Shown here: piece by piece, positions 37,775 to 45,241 of the stretch
How the letters are laid out: every line of letters starts with the position of its first letter
How positions within the stretch are numbered: the stretch's first letter is position 1
From: Mucilaginibacter boryungensis
GTDB lineage: Bacteria > Bacteroidota > Bacteroidia > Sphingobacteriales > Sphingobacteriaceae
Assembly: GCF_015221995.1 (NCBI RefSeq)
Contig: NZ_JADFFM010000002.1
Span: 1,054,001-1,118,000, forward strand
Length of the DNA: 64,000 nucleotides
Direction: 5' to 3'
Made by a program: the position numbers and the translations under genes
The notes under the pieces: generated by a model
The model's input: only the letters and a program-made list of their open reading frames with translations
Database searches by the model: none
What the model was told of the DNA's origin: nothing

Positions 37775-38243
37775 ATTTCACCATATAGGTATGCACTGTT
37801 CCATACTTTTCACCTTGAATGATTGTCGCATCAATGTGCAGTATATCAAAAGCAGGACCTAGCTTGCTGGTCCATATCCCGTTTCGCTTCATTCTAGAGG
37901 CGTGCGTATAATTTCCATCTTCATCCGCATATAATGCGATTTTTCTAACTCCGTTTTCAAAAGAACCATTTTCACAAATTTCATATCCCTGGCGGAGAAA
38001 TAGATCTATAAGGGCAAAAATACTTTTATCGTTTCTCGCTCCAAAAGGCCAATCGACTTTTACACCATCTAGCACGAAAGGAATTCTGGGATCAGCCTCC
38101 CACCAAGTGTCGGTTGTAAAACCAGTCCATGCGATACAATTGTAGTTTGGATCGCACGGGCTTGTAATGGTAAAAGAGGGGTCATGAAGTAAATCAGGGA
38201 AACTATCTATAACGAGCGCCCTGTTCTCAGGTGAATCTAACAC
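37764..38243 (-). CDS. DUF7689-like protein
   Basis: 159 residues from a GTG start. The segment YNCIAWTGFTTDTWWEADP, then GYEICENG, VRKIALYADEDG, THASRMKRNGIWTSKLG and FDILHID match a cysteine-protease-like family I know as DUF7689 (Cys in NCIAW, His in THAS as candidate catalytic pair). It is the last gene of a tight three-gene operon, 4 bp after the previous stop. Related pairs occur in polymorphic-toxin or defence neighbourhoods, but the function here is unknown. Confidence 0.6.
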   Translation of the reverse strand: MLDSPENRALVIDSFPDLLHDPSFTITSPCDPNYNCIAWTGFTTDTWWEADPRIPFVLDGVKVDWPFGARNDKSIFALIDLFLRQGYEICENGSFENGVRKIALYADEDGNYTHASRMKRNGIWTSKLGPAFDILHIDATIIQGEKYGTVHTYMVKSNR

Positions 38244-38247
38244 GTAA

Positions 38248-38739
38248 TCAGGCTAAGTCTATCAAATCACGATCTGAAATTTTTCTCGTTGACAGGCCCC
38301 ATTTTACCCAAGCCTTACAAGCTTCATTAATCGTTAGGTTGTTGTTAGAAATCCTCCCCTTAAAAATTAAGTTCATGGCCCAAACTAAGTTGCTTGGCCT
38401 GTTGTGGATTTCGTTTAATATAAATGGGACAGCGTTATCCCCCATATTAATAATATTCAAAAAATTTCTATTGTTTATAATCTTGTCAATGTTTGAAATA
38501 ACAAAAGTCTCTCTTTTCCACGCAGCTAGGTATTTTTTAAATCTGGATTTTAAATACAATGAATCCGTAGTTATCTCTTTAACTTCAATCAAATAATTGA
38601 ACGTACTTAAATCAATATTTATTAAGTTATTGTTTAACTCATTTTCATTAAATGACAGGTTAGTATTGTGTGCAATACTGCCTGAAGCATTAAGTCCCAC
38701 CATAAGGGGAATCATCGTAAGTGATTTTGAGAATTTCAT
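38248..38739 (-). CDS. Hypothetical protein paired with DUF7689
   Basis: 163 residues. An N-terminal stretch (SLTMIPLMVGLNASGSIA) is moderately hydrophobic; the body has FKKYLAAWKRETFVISN and MGDNAVPFILNEIHNRPSNLVWAMNLI, a helical HEAT-like pattern that recurs in small proteins encoded before DUF7689 genes, in my recollection. Its ATG overlaps the upstream TIGR04255 stop by 4 bp, so it is translationally coupled. It may be the partner or inhibitor of the DUF7689 protein. Confidence 0.5.
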   Translation of the reverse strand: MKFSKSLTMIPLMVGLNASGSIAHNTNLSFNENELNNNLINIDLSTFNYLIEVKEITTDSLYLKSRFKKYLAAWKRETFVISNIDKIINNRNFLNIINMGDNAVPFILNEIHNRPSNLVWAMNLIFKGRISNNNLTINEACKAWVKWGLSTRKISDRDLIDLA

Positions 38740-39491
38740 TTGTACATTTCTAATACACTATCCTTTACAGAAGAAAAGAAAATTTCGTTTTTTAAAGATC
38801 GTAAAATATCGAAATTTTCCCAAATACCATCCAGGGCAATGTTTTGGTTTAGGATTACGTCTATGTCGAATATAAAAGGAAATATTTTGCTATCATTTGA
38901 TTCTAACGCTTGCGTTACAATTGCTTTAGATTGGTTGTCATATGAGATAGTGTAACGCACAAGATAGTTCTCAACCTCCGGCATCTTAACGCCCTCTGCA
39001 ATGTTTATTGAAACATTAAATACATCGGCAGGGGTGCTAATGGGAAAGTCTACAACTATTTTATTAATGAATCTAATGGAAACACCTGTGATAGCAATTT
39101 TATCAAACAGTATTTTTTCAAAATAAATGTCCCAAACTCGTCGTACCTCCGCAATGAATACCTCCCATCCTGGATAGCTACCATTCCAGTTATAATTAAA
39201 ATTCTCTTTGGTTACTTTGAAATTCTGCTTTTTATCAAGACTAATATATATATGCTCCTGAACTTTTTCTTCGCTAAAAACAGCATGTGGTTTACCTGTT
39301 TTTAACTCCTCAATTTTAAAGTCTCGTGATTTGGTGGTTTGCTGAGTAGGATATCCCTCTGAAAACGATGGATTTATCGTCGTGAAATTTGCAATGTCTA
39401 ATTTTTCAGGCATAACATACCTGACTTCAAGGACAGCAGTTGACACAGGCGATTTAGGTAAGTGTGGATATTCCACTTTGTTTTTTGCCAT
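38736..39491 (-). CDS. TIGR04255 family protein
   Basis: 251 residues from the ATG at 39491 (the frame starts at a GTG at 39500). The opening YPHLPKSPVSTAVLEVRY and the later SIRFINKIVVDFP are typical of TIGR04255, a sporadically distributed family often found in mobile islands and near defence genes, with no known activity. It is the first gene of a tight three-gene operon. AT content is high. Whether this operon is also driven from the XRE/ImmA promoter 1 kb upstream is unclear, since a 115-bp gap separates them. Confidence 0.72.
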   Translation of the reverse strand: MAKNKVEYPHLPKSPVSTAVLEVRYVMPEKLDIANFTTINPSFSEGYPTQQTTKSRDFKIEELKTGKPHAVFSEEKVQEHIYISLDKKQNFKVTKENFNYNWNGSYPGWEVFIAEVRRVWDIYFEKILFDKIAITGVSIRFINKIVVDFPISTPADVFNVSINIAEGVKMPEVENYLVRYTISYDNQSKAIVTQALESNDSKIFPFIFDIDVILNQNIALDGIWENFDILRSLKNEIFFSSVKDSVLEMYK

Positions 39492-39606
39492 TACTCGCAC
39501 AAAGATATTTTTAACAATTGAATTTGCAAGTGCCTTAATTAGTATTCAATTAAATTATATAATCTATTTTAGTCTATATTTAATGTAAGTAGCCTGCTTA
39601 CCGCTG

Positions 39607-40155
39607 TTATGAAAATAAATTTATGTCAGCAAATCTATAGGTCATTGCTTGCACGCTAACATCAAAAACCTTCGCCAGTTCCTCAATAAGTTTCGTCTCA
39701 GAGTAATTAGCATACTTTGGATTTCTCGCTTCCTTAATAATAAATGTTTTAGGCATCAGAATTGCAGCAGCAAATGCATTGGCTTCCTGTTCATGTCTAA
39801 TTTCTGTTTGGGTATACGGTTTCTGACTTCGAAACTTTACGATAAAGTCTTTATCAACGAATAGCTCCTTAGATTTATTTCGTGGGACATGAAGCATATA
39901 ATGACCGAGCTCATGTCCAATCGTGAACCGCTGCCGTACTGGTGGATGGTCTTGGTTGTATCCTATTGTTCCGGATCCTTCGTCAATAACAAGCACGCCT
40001 GAAATTTCATTGCCCAGGTCGTACGCAACAACTTGAACCCCTTGGGATTTAGCAATGCTTTCTATAGGTACAGGGGCATTGGTAATCCCAGCTTGATTGA
40101 GCATAGAATCGATCTGACCTTCAATGGTTTTGTAAAACTTGCTTAATAATGCCAT
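39607..40155 (-). CDS. ImmA/IrrE family metallopeptidase (CapP-like candidate)
   Basis: 182-residue zinc peptidase. The HEXXH site is HELGH (His81, Glu82, His85), with the third ligand in the HEQEANAFAAAILMP helix near 122. Proteins of this family cleave partner repressors and so switch on mobile-element or stress genes. Its gene follows the XRE regulator by 10 bp in the same direction. In CBASS defence operons a similar peptidase (CapP) destroys the repressor CapH when it senses DNA damage. The same logic is proposed here for the divergent ubiquitin-like operon. Confidence 0.88.
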   Translation of the reverse strand: MALLSKFYKTIEGQIDSMLNQAGITNAPVPIESIAKSQGVQVVAYDLGNEISGVLVIDEGSGTIGYNQDHPPVRQRFTIGHELGHYMLHVPRNKSKELFVDKDFIVKFRSQKPYTQTEIRHEQEANAFAAAILMPKTFIIKEARNPKYANYSETKLIEELAKVFDVSVQAMTYRFADINLFS

Positions 40156-40165
40156 ATGGTGATTT

Positions 40166-40528
40166 TCACTTTTTTAGATTTGAGAACGTCCAAAATTCAT
40201 TTAAAATCTTTGAAACATCTTCTTTGTTATCAATATGTTCTAATCCTTTGGTGATGTTTTTTTCCCGCTTTTGATTGCTTCTGTTTTTAAGTATGACAAA
40301 CAAAGGGTTAAAAAGTTCAGTTGGATCGATATTTAAGAGTAATAGCAGATCCAAAAGATCGTGTAGCTGAATCTTCTGATTTCCTTGTTCTATATTTACA
40401 ATGGAAATCCTAGATAGGCCTATATGCCTTGCAATATCGTCTTGGCTCAGCCCCTTTTTCTTCCTGTAAAATCGCAAAAGTGTACCTAATCGCAAGTACA
40501 CTTTTTCTTCATCGTCTTTTTCTATCAC
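40166..40528 (-). CDS. XRE family repressor (CapH-like candidate)
   Basis: 120 residues from the GTG at 40528. The HTH spans about 12-68 (LRFYRKKKGLSQDDIARHIG, then SRISIVNIEQGNQK), followed by a helical C-terminal part that could be the target of the ImmA-like peptidase encoded next. The frame runs up to 40591, but that extension would place the start inside the palindromic operator and upstream of the promoter. The true start is therefore the GTG, or a codon near it. It probably represses itself and the divergent operon. Confidence 0.82.
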   Translation of the reverse strand: MIEKDDEEKVYLRLGTLLRFYRKKKGLSQDDIARHIGLSRISIVNIEQGNQKIQLHDLLDLLLLLNIDPTELFNPLFVILKNRSNQKREKNITKGLEHIDNKEDVSKILNEFWTFSNLKK

Positions 40529-40547
40529 AAGGTAGTATTTTATTGTG

Positions 40548-40555
40548 CAAATATA
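40548..40555 (-). promoter_or_regulatory. -7 box of the XRE/ImmA operon promoter
   Basis: On the minus strand TATATTTG matches TAnnTTTG exactly, 20 bp before the GTG at 40528. The region where the -33 element should lie abuts the palindrome at 40580-40596, so repressor binding there would block RNA polymerase. Confidence 0.5.
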
Positions 40556-40579
40556 CAAAAAAATGTAAATAAAAATTAC

Positions 40580-40596
40580 TGTAAGTAACACTTACA
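40580..40596. promoter_or_regulatory. Palindromic operator TGTAAGT-AAC-ACTTACA
   Basis: A 17-bp inverted repeat with two perfect 7-bp arms lies upstream of the XRE gene. Related TGTAA/TTACA half sites recur at about 40564, 40622, 40661 and 40686 in the same intergenic region. The layout is that of a repressor controlling divergent transcription. The binding protein is presumed to be the XRE regulator at 40166-40528. Confidence 0.55.
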
Positions 40597-40992
40597 TTTG
40601 CGTGGATAAAAAAAATTAAAATGTAAATATATTTGGTGGATATCGAAAATTGATATATCTTTACAAGGTTTTAGAATGACAGGAATGTAAAAAGGGGAGA
40701 TAAATAAAAAAGCCAAGTGAAATGTCACTCAGCTCTTAGTTTTTAAATGAGTTAACAGGTTTGGTCCCTGTCATATCATTGGATATTGCACTTCAAAGAT
40801 AGCTACTCATTTCTTAATTGTCAAGAGGTTGATGATTTTTCTTCAAGAGTAATATTCACCGGGCTATTGTTTACAATTAAATTATAATAAGCCACTATAT
40901 CTTAACAGCTAGGCAATTGCCTAAACGTATTTCAACAATGAAGCTTGCGAGAGACGCAAACTTGGTTTTATTATTATTTAATACAATATAAC
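40597..40992. other. Intergenic regulatory region before the ubiquitin-like operon
   Basis: AT-rich, no convincing gene. On the plus strand TATATTTG at 40628-40635 is an exact -7 box without a well-spaced -33 element. A hairpin with an internal loop at 40711-40733 is followed by a T-rich run, a hairpin ACAGG/CCTGT lies at 40755-40771, and a perfect palindrome TAGGCAATTGCCTA at 40911-40924. A second hairpin with a 9-bp stem and one mismatch (40942-40964) before TTTTATTATTATTT resembles an attenuator 30 bp before the operon start. These suggest a short leader RNA or attenuated control, not demonstrated. Confidence 0.4.
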
Positions 40993-42129
40993 ATGGAAAA
41001 TATAAAAGAACCTCACGAGGTTTCACATTTTGCAACATCAGTAAATGACGTTGAACTTTTATTTAATGAGCCTAAAGTTAGTGGTTTACAGCTCATGGAA
41101 AAGGCGAATCTAAAACACATCGAATGCCTGGACCTATTTCAACTCTTTGAAGGTGATTTTAAAAAGATTGCCACGGATGAAACAGTTGATTTATCTGCTA
41201 AAGGCTTTGAACGTTTTATTACTAAGGATGCCGAGTACAGGAATTATAGTGTAAACAACGACCCGGAAGTTACTGATAAGCGTGAACTTACGTCAGTTGA
41301 GATTTTAAAGTTGGCAGGCATTGACCCGGAAGAACATTTCCTAATTTTGGTCAATAAAGATGGTAGCAAAGTAAGTTATGGCCACCAGCCACAGGTTAAA
41401 ATTAAAATTGAATGCGGGGGTATGCACTTTGTTACGGAGCGTAAAGACTGTGTGCTCGACATTGAGCATTGCTTTAGTTGTGGCGTCATACCAGTTATAG
41501 CCTTTAAGTATATCATCAAAATCAATACCACACCATTTACGGTGGGTAAACCGGCCATGACCGGCCGCGAAATTCTGGCCTTGATTAATGAAACGCCCGA
41601 AACCTACTATTTAAGGTATAAACATACAGGCGGTTCTAAAATTGTAGAGGCGGACGAGGTGGTAGATTTTACCGCCTGTGGAATCGAACGCTTTAGTGCT
41701 AAAGCTAAAAACTGTACGGAGGGTCGCGTTAACAAACGCGACTTCCTTTTACCACAGGAAGATGTAAGCTACTTAGAAGAAAAAGGGCTGGCTTATGAAA
41801 CGTTGTTAAGTGATGGCGCTCAATGGGTTATTTTACGAGATTATCCGCTACCTGCTGGTTATAGCCAGCGTCATACCGATGTAGCTATACGTATCCCTCA
41901 AAACTATCCGATTGCGCCACTAGATATGTTTTATATGTATCCTAATTTAGCAAGGACGGATGGGCAGCCTATTGGGGCATTAAGTCCTTTGGCGATTGAA
42001 GATAAGCAATATCAGCAATGGTCAAGGCATAGAACTGCCAATAACCAGTGGGTGCCCGGCGAGGATAATTTAGCTACCCATATCGCTTTAATGAACCATA
42101 GTTTAAACGAGGAATTCACAAAGCGATAG
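40993..42129 (+). CDS. Three ubiquitin-like domains fused to an E2-like domain
   Basis: 378 residues from the ATG at 40993. Three degenerate beta-grasp repeats of the multiubiquitin type occupy about 11-78, 83-153 and 161-236; repeats 1 and 3 share the end pattern VDL/VDF..(A/C)G(F/I)ERF. A Prok-E2_E-like domain (about 255-378) has YPIAPLDMFYMYPNL, QQWSRH at 341-346 and PGEDNLATHIALMNHSL. No Cys is present after about residue 231, so the E2 part lacks a classical thioester cysteine. Ser344 or another residue would have to serve if it is active. It is first in a three-gene operon with E1 and DUF6527. It presumably supplies both modifier and conjugating enzyme. Confidence 0.8.
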   Translation: MENIKEPHEVSHFATSVNDVELLFNEPKVSGLQLMEKANLKHIECLDLFQLFEGDFKKIATDETVDLSAKGFERFITKDAEYRNYSVNNDPEVTDKRELTSVEILKLAGIDPEEHFLILVNKDGSKVSYGHQPQVKIKIECGGMHFVTERKDCVLDIEHCFSCGVIPVIAFKYIIKINTTPFTVGKPAMTGREILALINETPETYYLRYKHTGGSKIVEADEVVDFTACGIERFSAKAKNCTEGRVNKRDFLLPQEDVSYLEEKGLAYETLLSDGAQWVILRDYPLPAGYSQRHTDVAIRIPQNYPIAPLDMFYMYPNLARTDGQPIGALSPLAIEDKQYQQWSRHRTANNQWVPGEDNLATHIALMNHSLNEEFTKR

Positions 42130-42131
42130 TT

Positions 42132-43517
42132 ATGCAGTACCACTTAAAAATGACTGGCGAAAGCCATCGGCAGCTTAGGCAGCACCTCTTCCCTGGCGAT
42201 GAAAAAGAGGCTATAGCATTTGCGATTTGTGGTCGGCATAGTACAGGTAACCAGAAATGGTTACTTGTACACCGGCTATTATGCATACCGCATGACCAAT
42301 GCTTAAGAAAAGGAGATTTTATTGAATGGCCAACACATTTGATAGACGATTTGGTTGATGAAGCCGCTTCAAAGGGGATGGGGATATTAAAAATCCACTC
42401 TCATCCGAAAGGCTTTACTGGATTTTCTGAACTTGATGATGCCTCTGACCGCATAATCTTCCCGTCCATTTATTCCTTAATGAATGATTCGGAGCCACAT
42501 TTTAGTGCAATTATGTATGAAGACGAATCTATGATTGCCAGGGTTGTAACGGAAACTAATGAATTTCACAACGTTGATAAAATTACCGTTGTAGGTGACA
42601 GCGTTAAATTTATGCGGAGACAAAAAGAAATTGAAAGCCATGCTGCTTCTTTGCGTAACCAGCAAACCTTCGGTGAAGGTACCGTTGCGCTGCTTAAAGA
42701 GCTAACGGTGGTCGTTATCGGCTGTTCAGGTACCGGTAGCATTACCATTGAGCAGTTAGCCCGGCTAGGCGTGGGCAAGTTAATTTTAGTTGATCCTGAT
42801 TTAATTGAATACAAAAATCTCAACCGTATATTAAATTCAAAAGAAGACGATGCAATTAATAAAAGGGCTAAGGTAGATGTTTTAAAGGCCGCTATCACCT
42901 CGTTCGGATTCAATACAGAGGTGGAAATTTATCAAACTCTGGTACAGGAAGATCCGAAATTGATAGCGGCGATTATAGCGTCTGACTTTGTTTTTGGTTG
43001 CGTTGACTCTATTGAAGGTAGAAGCATAGCAAACTCATTGGCGACTTTTTACCTGTTACCTTATATTGACATGGGGGTAAAATTGGTATCCGACAAAAAG
43101 GGTGGCATCGATGAAATATCGGGCTCGGTGCATTACCTGCAACCAGGTAAATCATCACTTCTTTCGCGAGGGGTATATACCATCGAGCAGCTAAGTTCGG
43201 AAGAACTGAAAAGAAAAAATCCTACCATGTATGCTGAGCAGCGCAAAAGAGGGTATGTCGTCAATATGGATGTAGATAGCCCAGCTGTAATTTCTATCAA
43301 TATGCAGGTCTCATCGCTTGCCGTATTGGAGTTTTTAGCAAGGATACACCCTTACCGATATGACCCTAACAAACGGTTTGCCCAAACGGACATTAGCATC
43401 AGCGAGTGGGAAATTTGGCATTCGGAAGAGGGCGCACAAGATAAATACCTCGCCAAATTTGTGGGACGCGGTTTAATGCAACCATTTTTAAATTTATCCT
43501 CACTCAGTATTTTATGA
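42132..43517 (+). CDS. JAMM-peptidase / E1-like (ThiF) adenylyltransferase fusion
   Basis: 461 residues. The N-terminal JAB/MPN domain (about 1-150) has Glu26 and the full zinc motif His89-Ser-His91-x7-Ser99-x2-Asp102, so it could trim or remove ubiquitin-like tags. The E1-like domain (about 165-440) has the nucleotide loop VIGCSGTGS (185-193), Asp211 in VDPD, NLNRIL and Asp in GCVDS. No separate catalytic-Cys loop is evident. It should adenylate the C-terminus of a ubiquitin-like protein and hand it on. It starts 2 bp after the E2 gene and overlaps the next gene by 4 bp. Confidence 0.88.
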   Translation: MQYHLKMTGESHRQLRQHLFPGDEKEAIAFAICGRHSTGNQKWLLVHRLLCIPHDQCLRKGDFIEWPTHLIDDLVDEAASKGMGILKIHSHPKGFTGFSELDDASDRIIFPSIYSLMNDSEPHFSAIMYEDESMIARVVTETNEFHNVDKITVVGDSVKFMRRQKEIESHAASLRNQQTFGEGTVALLKELTVVVIGCSGTGSITIEQLARLGVGKLILVDPDLIEYKNLNRILNSKEDDAINKRAKVDVLKAAITSFGFNTEVEIYQTLVQEDPKLIAAIIASDFVFGCVDSIEGRSIANSLATFYLLPYIDMGVKLVSDKKGGIDEISGSVHYLQPGKSSLLSRGVYTIEQLSSEELKRKNPTMYAEQRKRGYVVNMDVDSPAVISINMQVSSLAVLEFLARIHPYRYDPNKRFAQTDISISEWEIWHSEEGAQDKYLAKFVGRGLMQPFLNLSSLSIL

Positions 43518-43855
43518 TTGAAAAACTCATAAACTTCTTAAAGATCCAATACTACCGGACCTTTAAGAAGAAGCTGTTCTACGTAAATAAATACGTAGAA
43601 CAGATACCCGACAATATGCGCCCAGGTTTATTGTATGTAGAAGGCAGCGGCAACGAGCATTGGTTCGCTTCCTTACTATGTCCATGCGGCTGTGGGGAGG
43701 AGATTAATATTAATCTTGATGAAAATGAATCTCCCTGCTGGAAATTAAGCGAGGGAAAATTCACAGAAATAAGTCCATCGGTATGTAAAAACACAGGCTG
43801 TAAAAGTCACTTTTTTTTAAGAAAAGGCGAAGTAAAATGGTGTGGCACTAATTAA
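43514..43855 (+). CDS. DUF6527 protein of the ubiquitin-like operon
   Basis: 113 residues. The family signs are VEQIPDNMRPGLLYVEG, CPCGCGEE (Cys56, 58, 60), ISPSVCKNTGC (Cys91, 96) and HFFLRKGEVKWC (His99, Cys110). The Cys/His pattern looks like a zinc-binding treble-clef or ribbon. DUF6527 genes recur at the end of bacterial ubiquitin-like operons, where a peptidase or target-selecting role has been suggested. Its ATG overlaps the E1 stop by 4 bp. Function here unproved. Confidence 0.8.
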   Translation: MIEKLINFLKIQYYRTFKKKLFYVNKYVEQIPDNMRPGLLYVEGSGNEHWFASLLCPCGCGEEININLDENESPCWKLSEGKFTEISPSVCKNTGCKSHFFLRKGEVKWCGTN

Positions 43856-43966
43856 AAGAGGACAATACCGGCTTCTACTATTAGTCTTTGTAGGCAAAAT
43901 AGCCACCCTTATTAAAACTAAGCGCGTAAAATCAAGGAAACTCTTTGAACATAAAAAGTGTACGCC

Positions 43967-44786
43967 ATGAGCCCACCACAGCACATCGATGTCTACGGCA
44001 TCGGCACCAGCCGCATCATCGCGCAACGGGAACAGAACCCTTATTCCCTGGAAGAAGGCTTGGGCCGAAGCGGGCCATCCGCAGAACTTCGTCACCAAGC
44101 GGCCCTACACCGGCATCAACACCTGGCTTCTCGCACCCCTCGATTACGCACAGAATTACTTCCTCAGTTTCAAGCAATAAAGGAACGGGCGGAAGCGTGA
44201 AGAAGGGTGAAGAGACACCTCGCGATCTTCTGGAAACGTGAACCCAAGCCGCAGGAAGAAACCGGCCAGGAGGGAGAGACCAGGCGATACTCTGGTACTA
44301 TTACGTTTTCAACATCGTCCAATGCGACCAACTGCCCGAAGTGTCGACTGTTCCCAAAACAGCTGGAACAGTTTCCTAGATTTCGGCCTGCGAGGAAATC
44401 GTCGAGAGTATGCCGAACTGCCCGCCCATCAGGCATGGCAAGCTGCAGGCGTATTACGATACCCAAAAGGATTACATCGGGCTTCCCAGACAAAAGTTGT
44501 TCAGTATCGCGGAAAGCTATTACGCTACGCTGTTCCACGAGCTAATCCACGCCACAGGCCACGAGTCGCGTCTTGCCCAGAAGAAAATTATGGACTTTGG
44601 CAAGTACGGTTCAGAGCAATACTGTGTCGAGGAACTGACTGCCGAGATCGGGGCAGCTATCTAAATTCCGTCGCCAACATAATTGGGGAGCAGATTGATA
44701 ACGGCGTCGCTTACGTAAGTGGGTGGCTTGATCTGCTAAAACAGGATAAGCGACTAATTTTCTATGCCAGTAGCCCAGCGCAGTGA
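43967..44786 (+). pseudogene. Decayed ardC-like antirestriction/zincin gene
   Basis: All parts of an ArdC protein are recognisable but spread over several frames: HIDVYGIGTSRIIAQ at the start, then WKKAWAEAGHPQNFVTKR and INTWLLA in another frame, DTLVLLRFQH in a third, then LFHELIHATGHESRLAQ, and last VANIIGEQIDNGVAYVSGW again shifted. At least four frameshifts are needed, so it is not functional. It is related to the intact gene at 47491-48372 and lies in opposite orientation to it. The HELIH zinc site itself is preserved. Confidence 0.88.
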
Positions 44787-44841
44787 ACGATTGACTTTAT
44801 TCTCAATATACAACCAATCGGAAAAGTGAGAAAAATGAATT

Positions 44842-44866
44842 AGAGCCCCAGTAATGGGTCTTTTTT
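44842..44866 (+). terminator. Terminator after the ardC pseudogene
   Basis: AGAGCCCCAGTAATGGGTCT followed by six T. Nearly the same hairpin follows the intact ardC gene at 47461-47483, so the terminator was duplicated with the gene. Confidence 0.7.
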
Positions 44867-45025
44867 ATAAAACAATATGTAGGATATAAGTAAGCTAATT
44901 AGTACCCTTAAACTTTACTTTTTTAAATTAAATGGTCCTATACAATAAATCGATCGAATTAGTAAACGAGATTTTTTTAGAGCATTATACGGGTAAAAAA
45001 TACCCTCTAAAGAGGGTATAAATAA

Positions 45026-45241
45026 TTAAATACTTTGATTAAAAAGGTCGCAGTAACCCCTGATTGACATTTCTCCCTCATAAGGAAGGGCGCTAGTGCT
45101 ACTAATTACAACGGGTGAATAAGAGGAATTTGAAAAGACTTCAGTAAAATCAATATTTGATGCTTTTAGCATCTCTTTTGCTCTTTCAGTTTCATCAAAT
45201 GATGATCCCCTTAAAAAATCAACTCTAGTTTCATTTTCCAT
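45026..45241 (-). CDS. Small glutaredoxin/thioredoxin-fold-like protein without active-site Cys
   Basis: 71 residues. The run DETERAKEMLKASNIDFTEVF, then YSPVVISS and a final RGYCDLFNQ follow the helix-turn-strand-strand order of a glutaredoxin-type fold, but the CxxC motif is missing and the only Cys is near the end. Weak similarity, no family assigned. It starts inside the last codons of the upstream 541-residue gene (11-bp overlap), so the two products probably act together. Confidence 0.5.
   Translation of the reverse strand: MENETRVDFLRGSSFDETERAKEMLKASNIDFTEVFSNSSYSPVVISSTSALPYEGEMSIRGYCDLFNQSI

Noticed and set aside
38248..38739. Lipoprotein or secreted-protein call for the 163-residue hypothetical protein
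   Set aside because: The N-terminal stretch is only mildly hydrophobic and has no lipobox or clean cleavage site, so export is not claimed.
43945..44786. Five short overlapping plus-strand frames as separate genes
   Set aside because: Read together they give one ArdC-like protein broken by frameshifts, so they are annotated as a single pseudogene.
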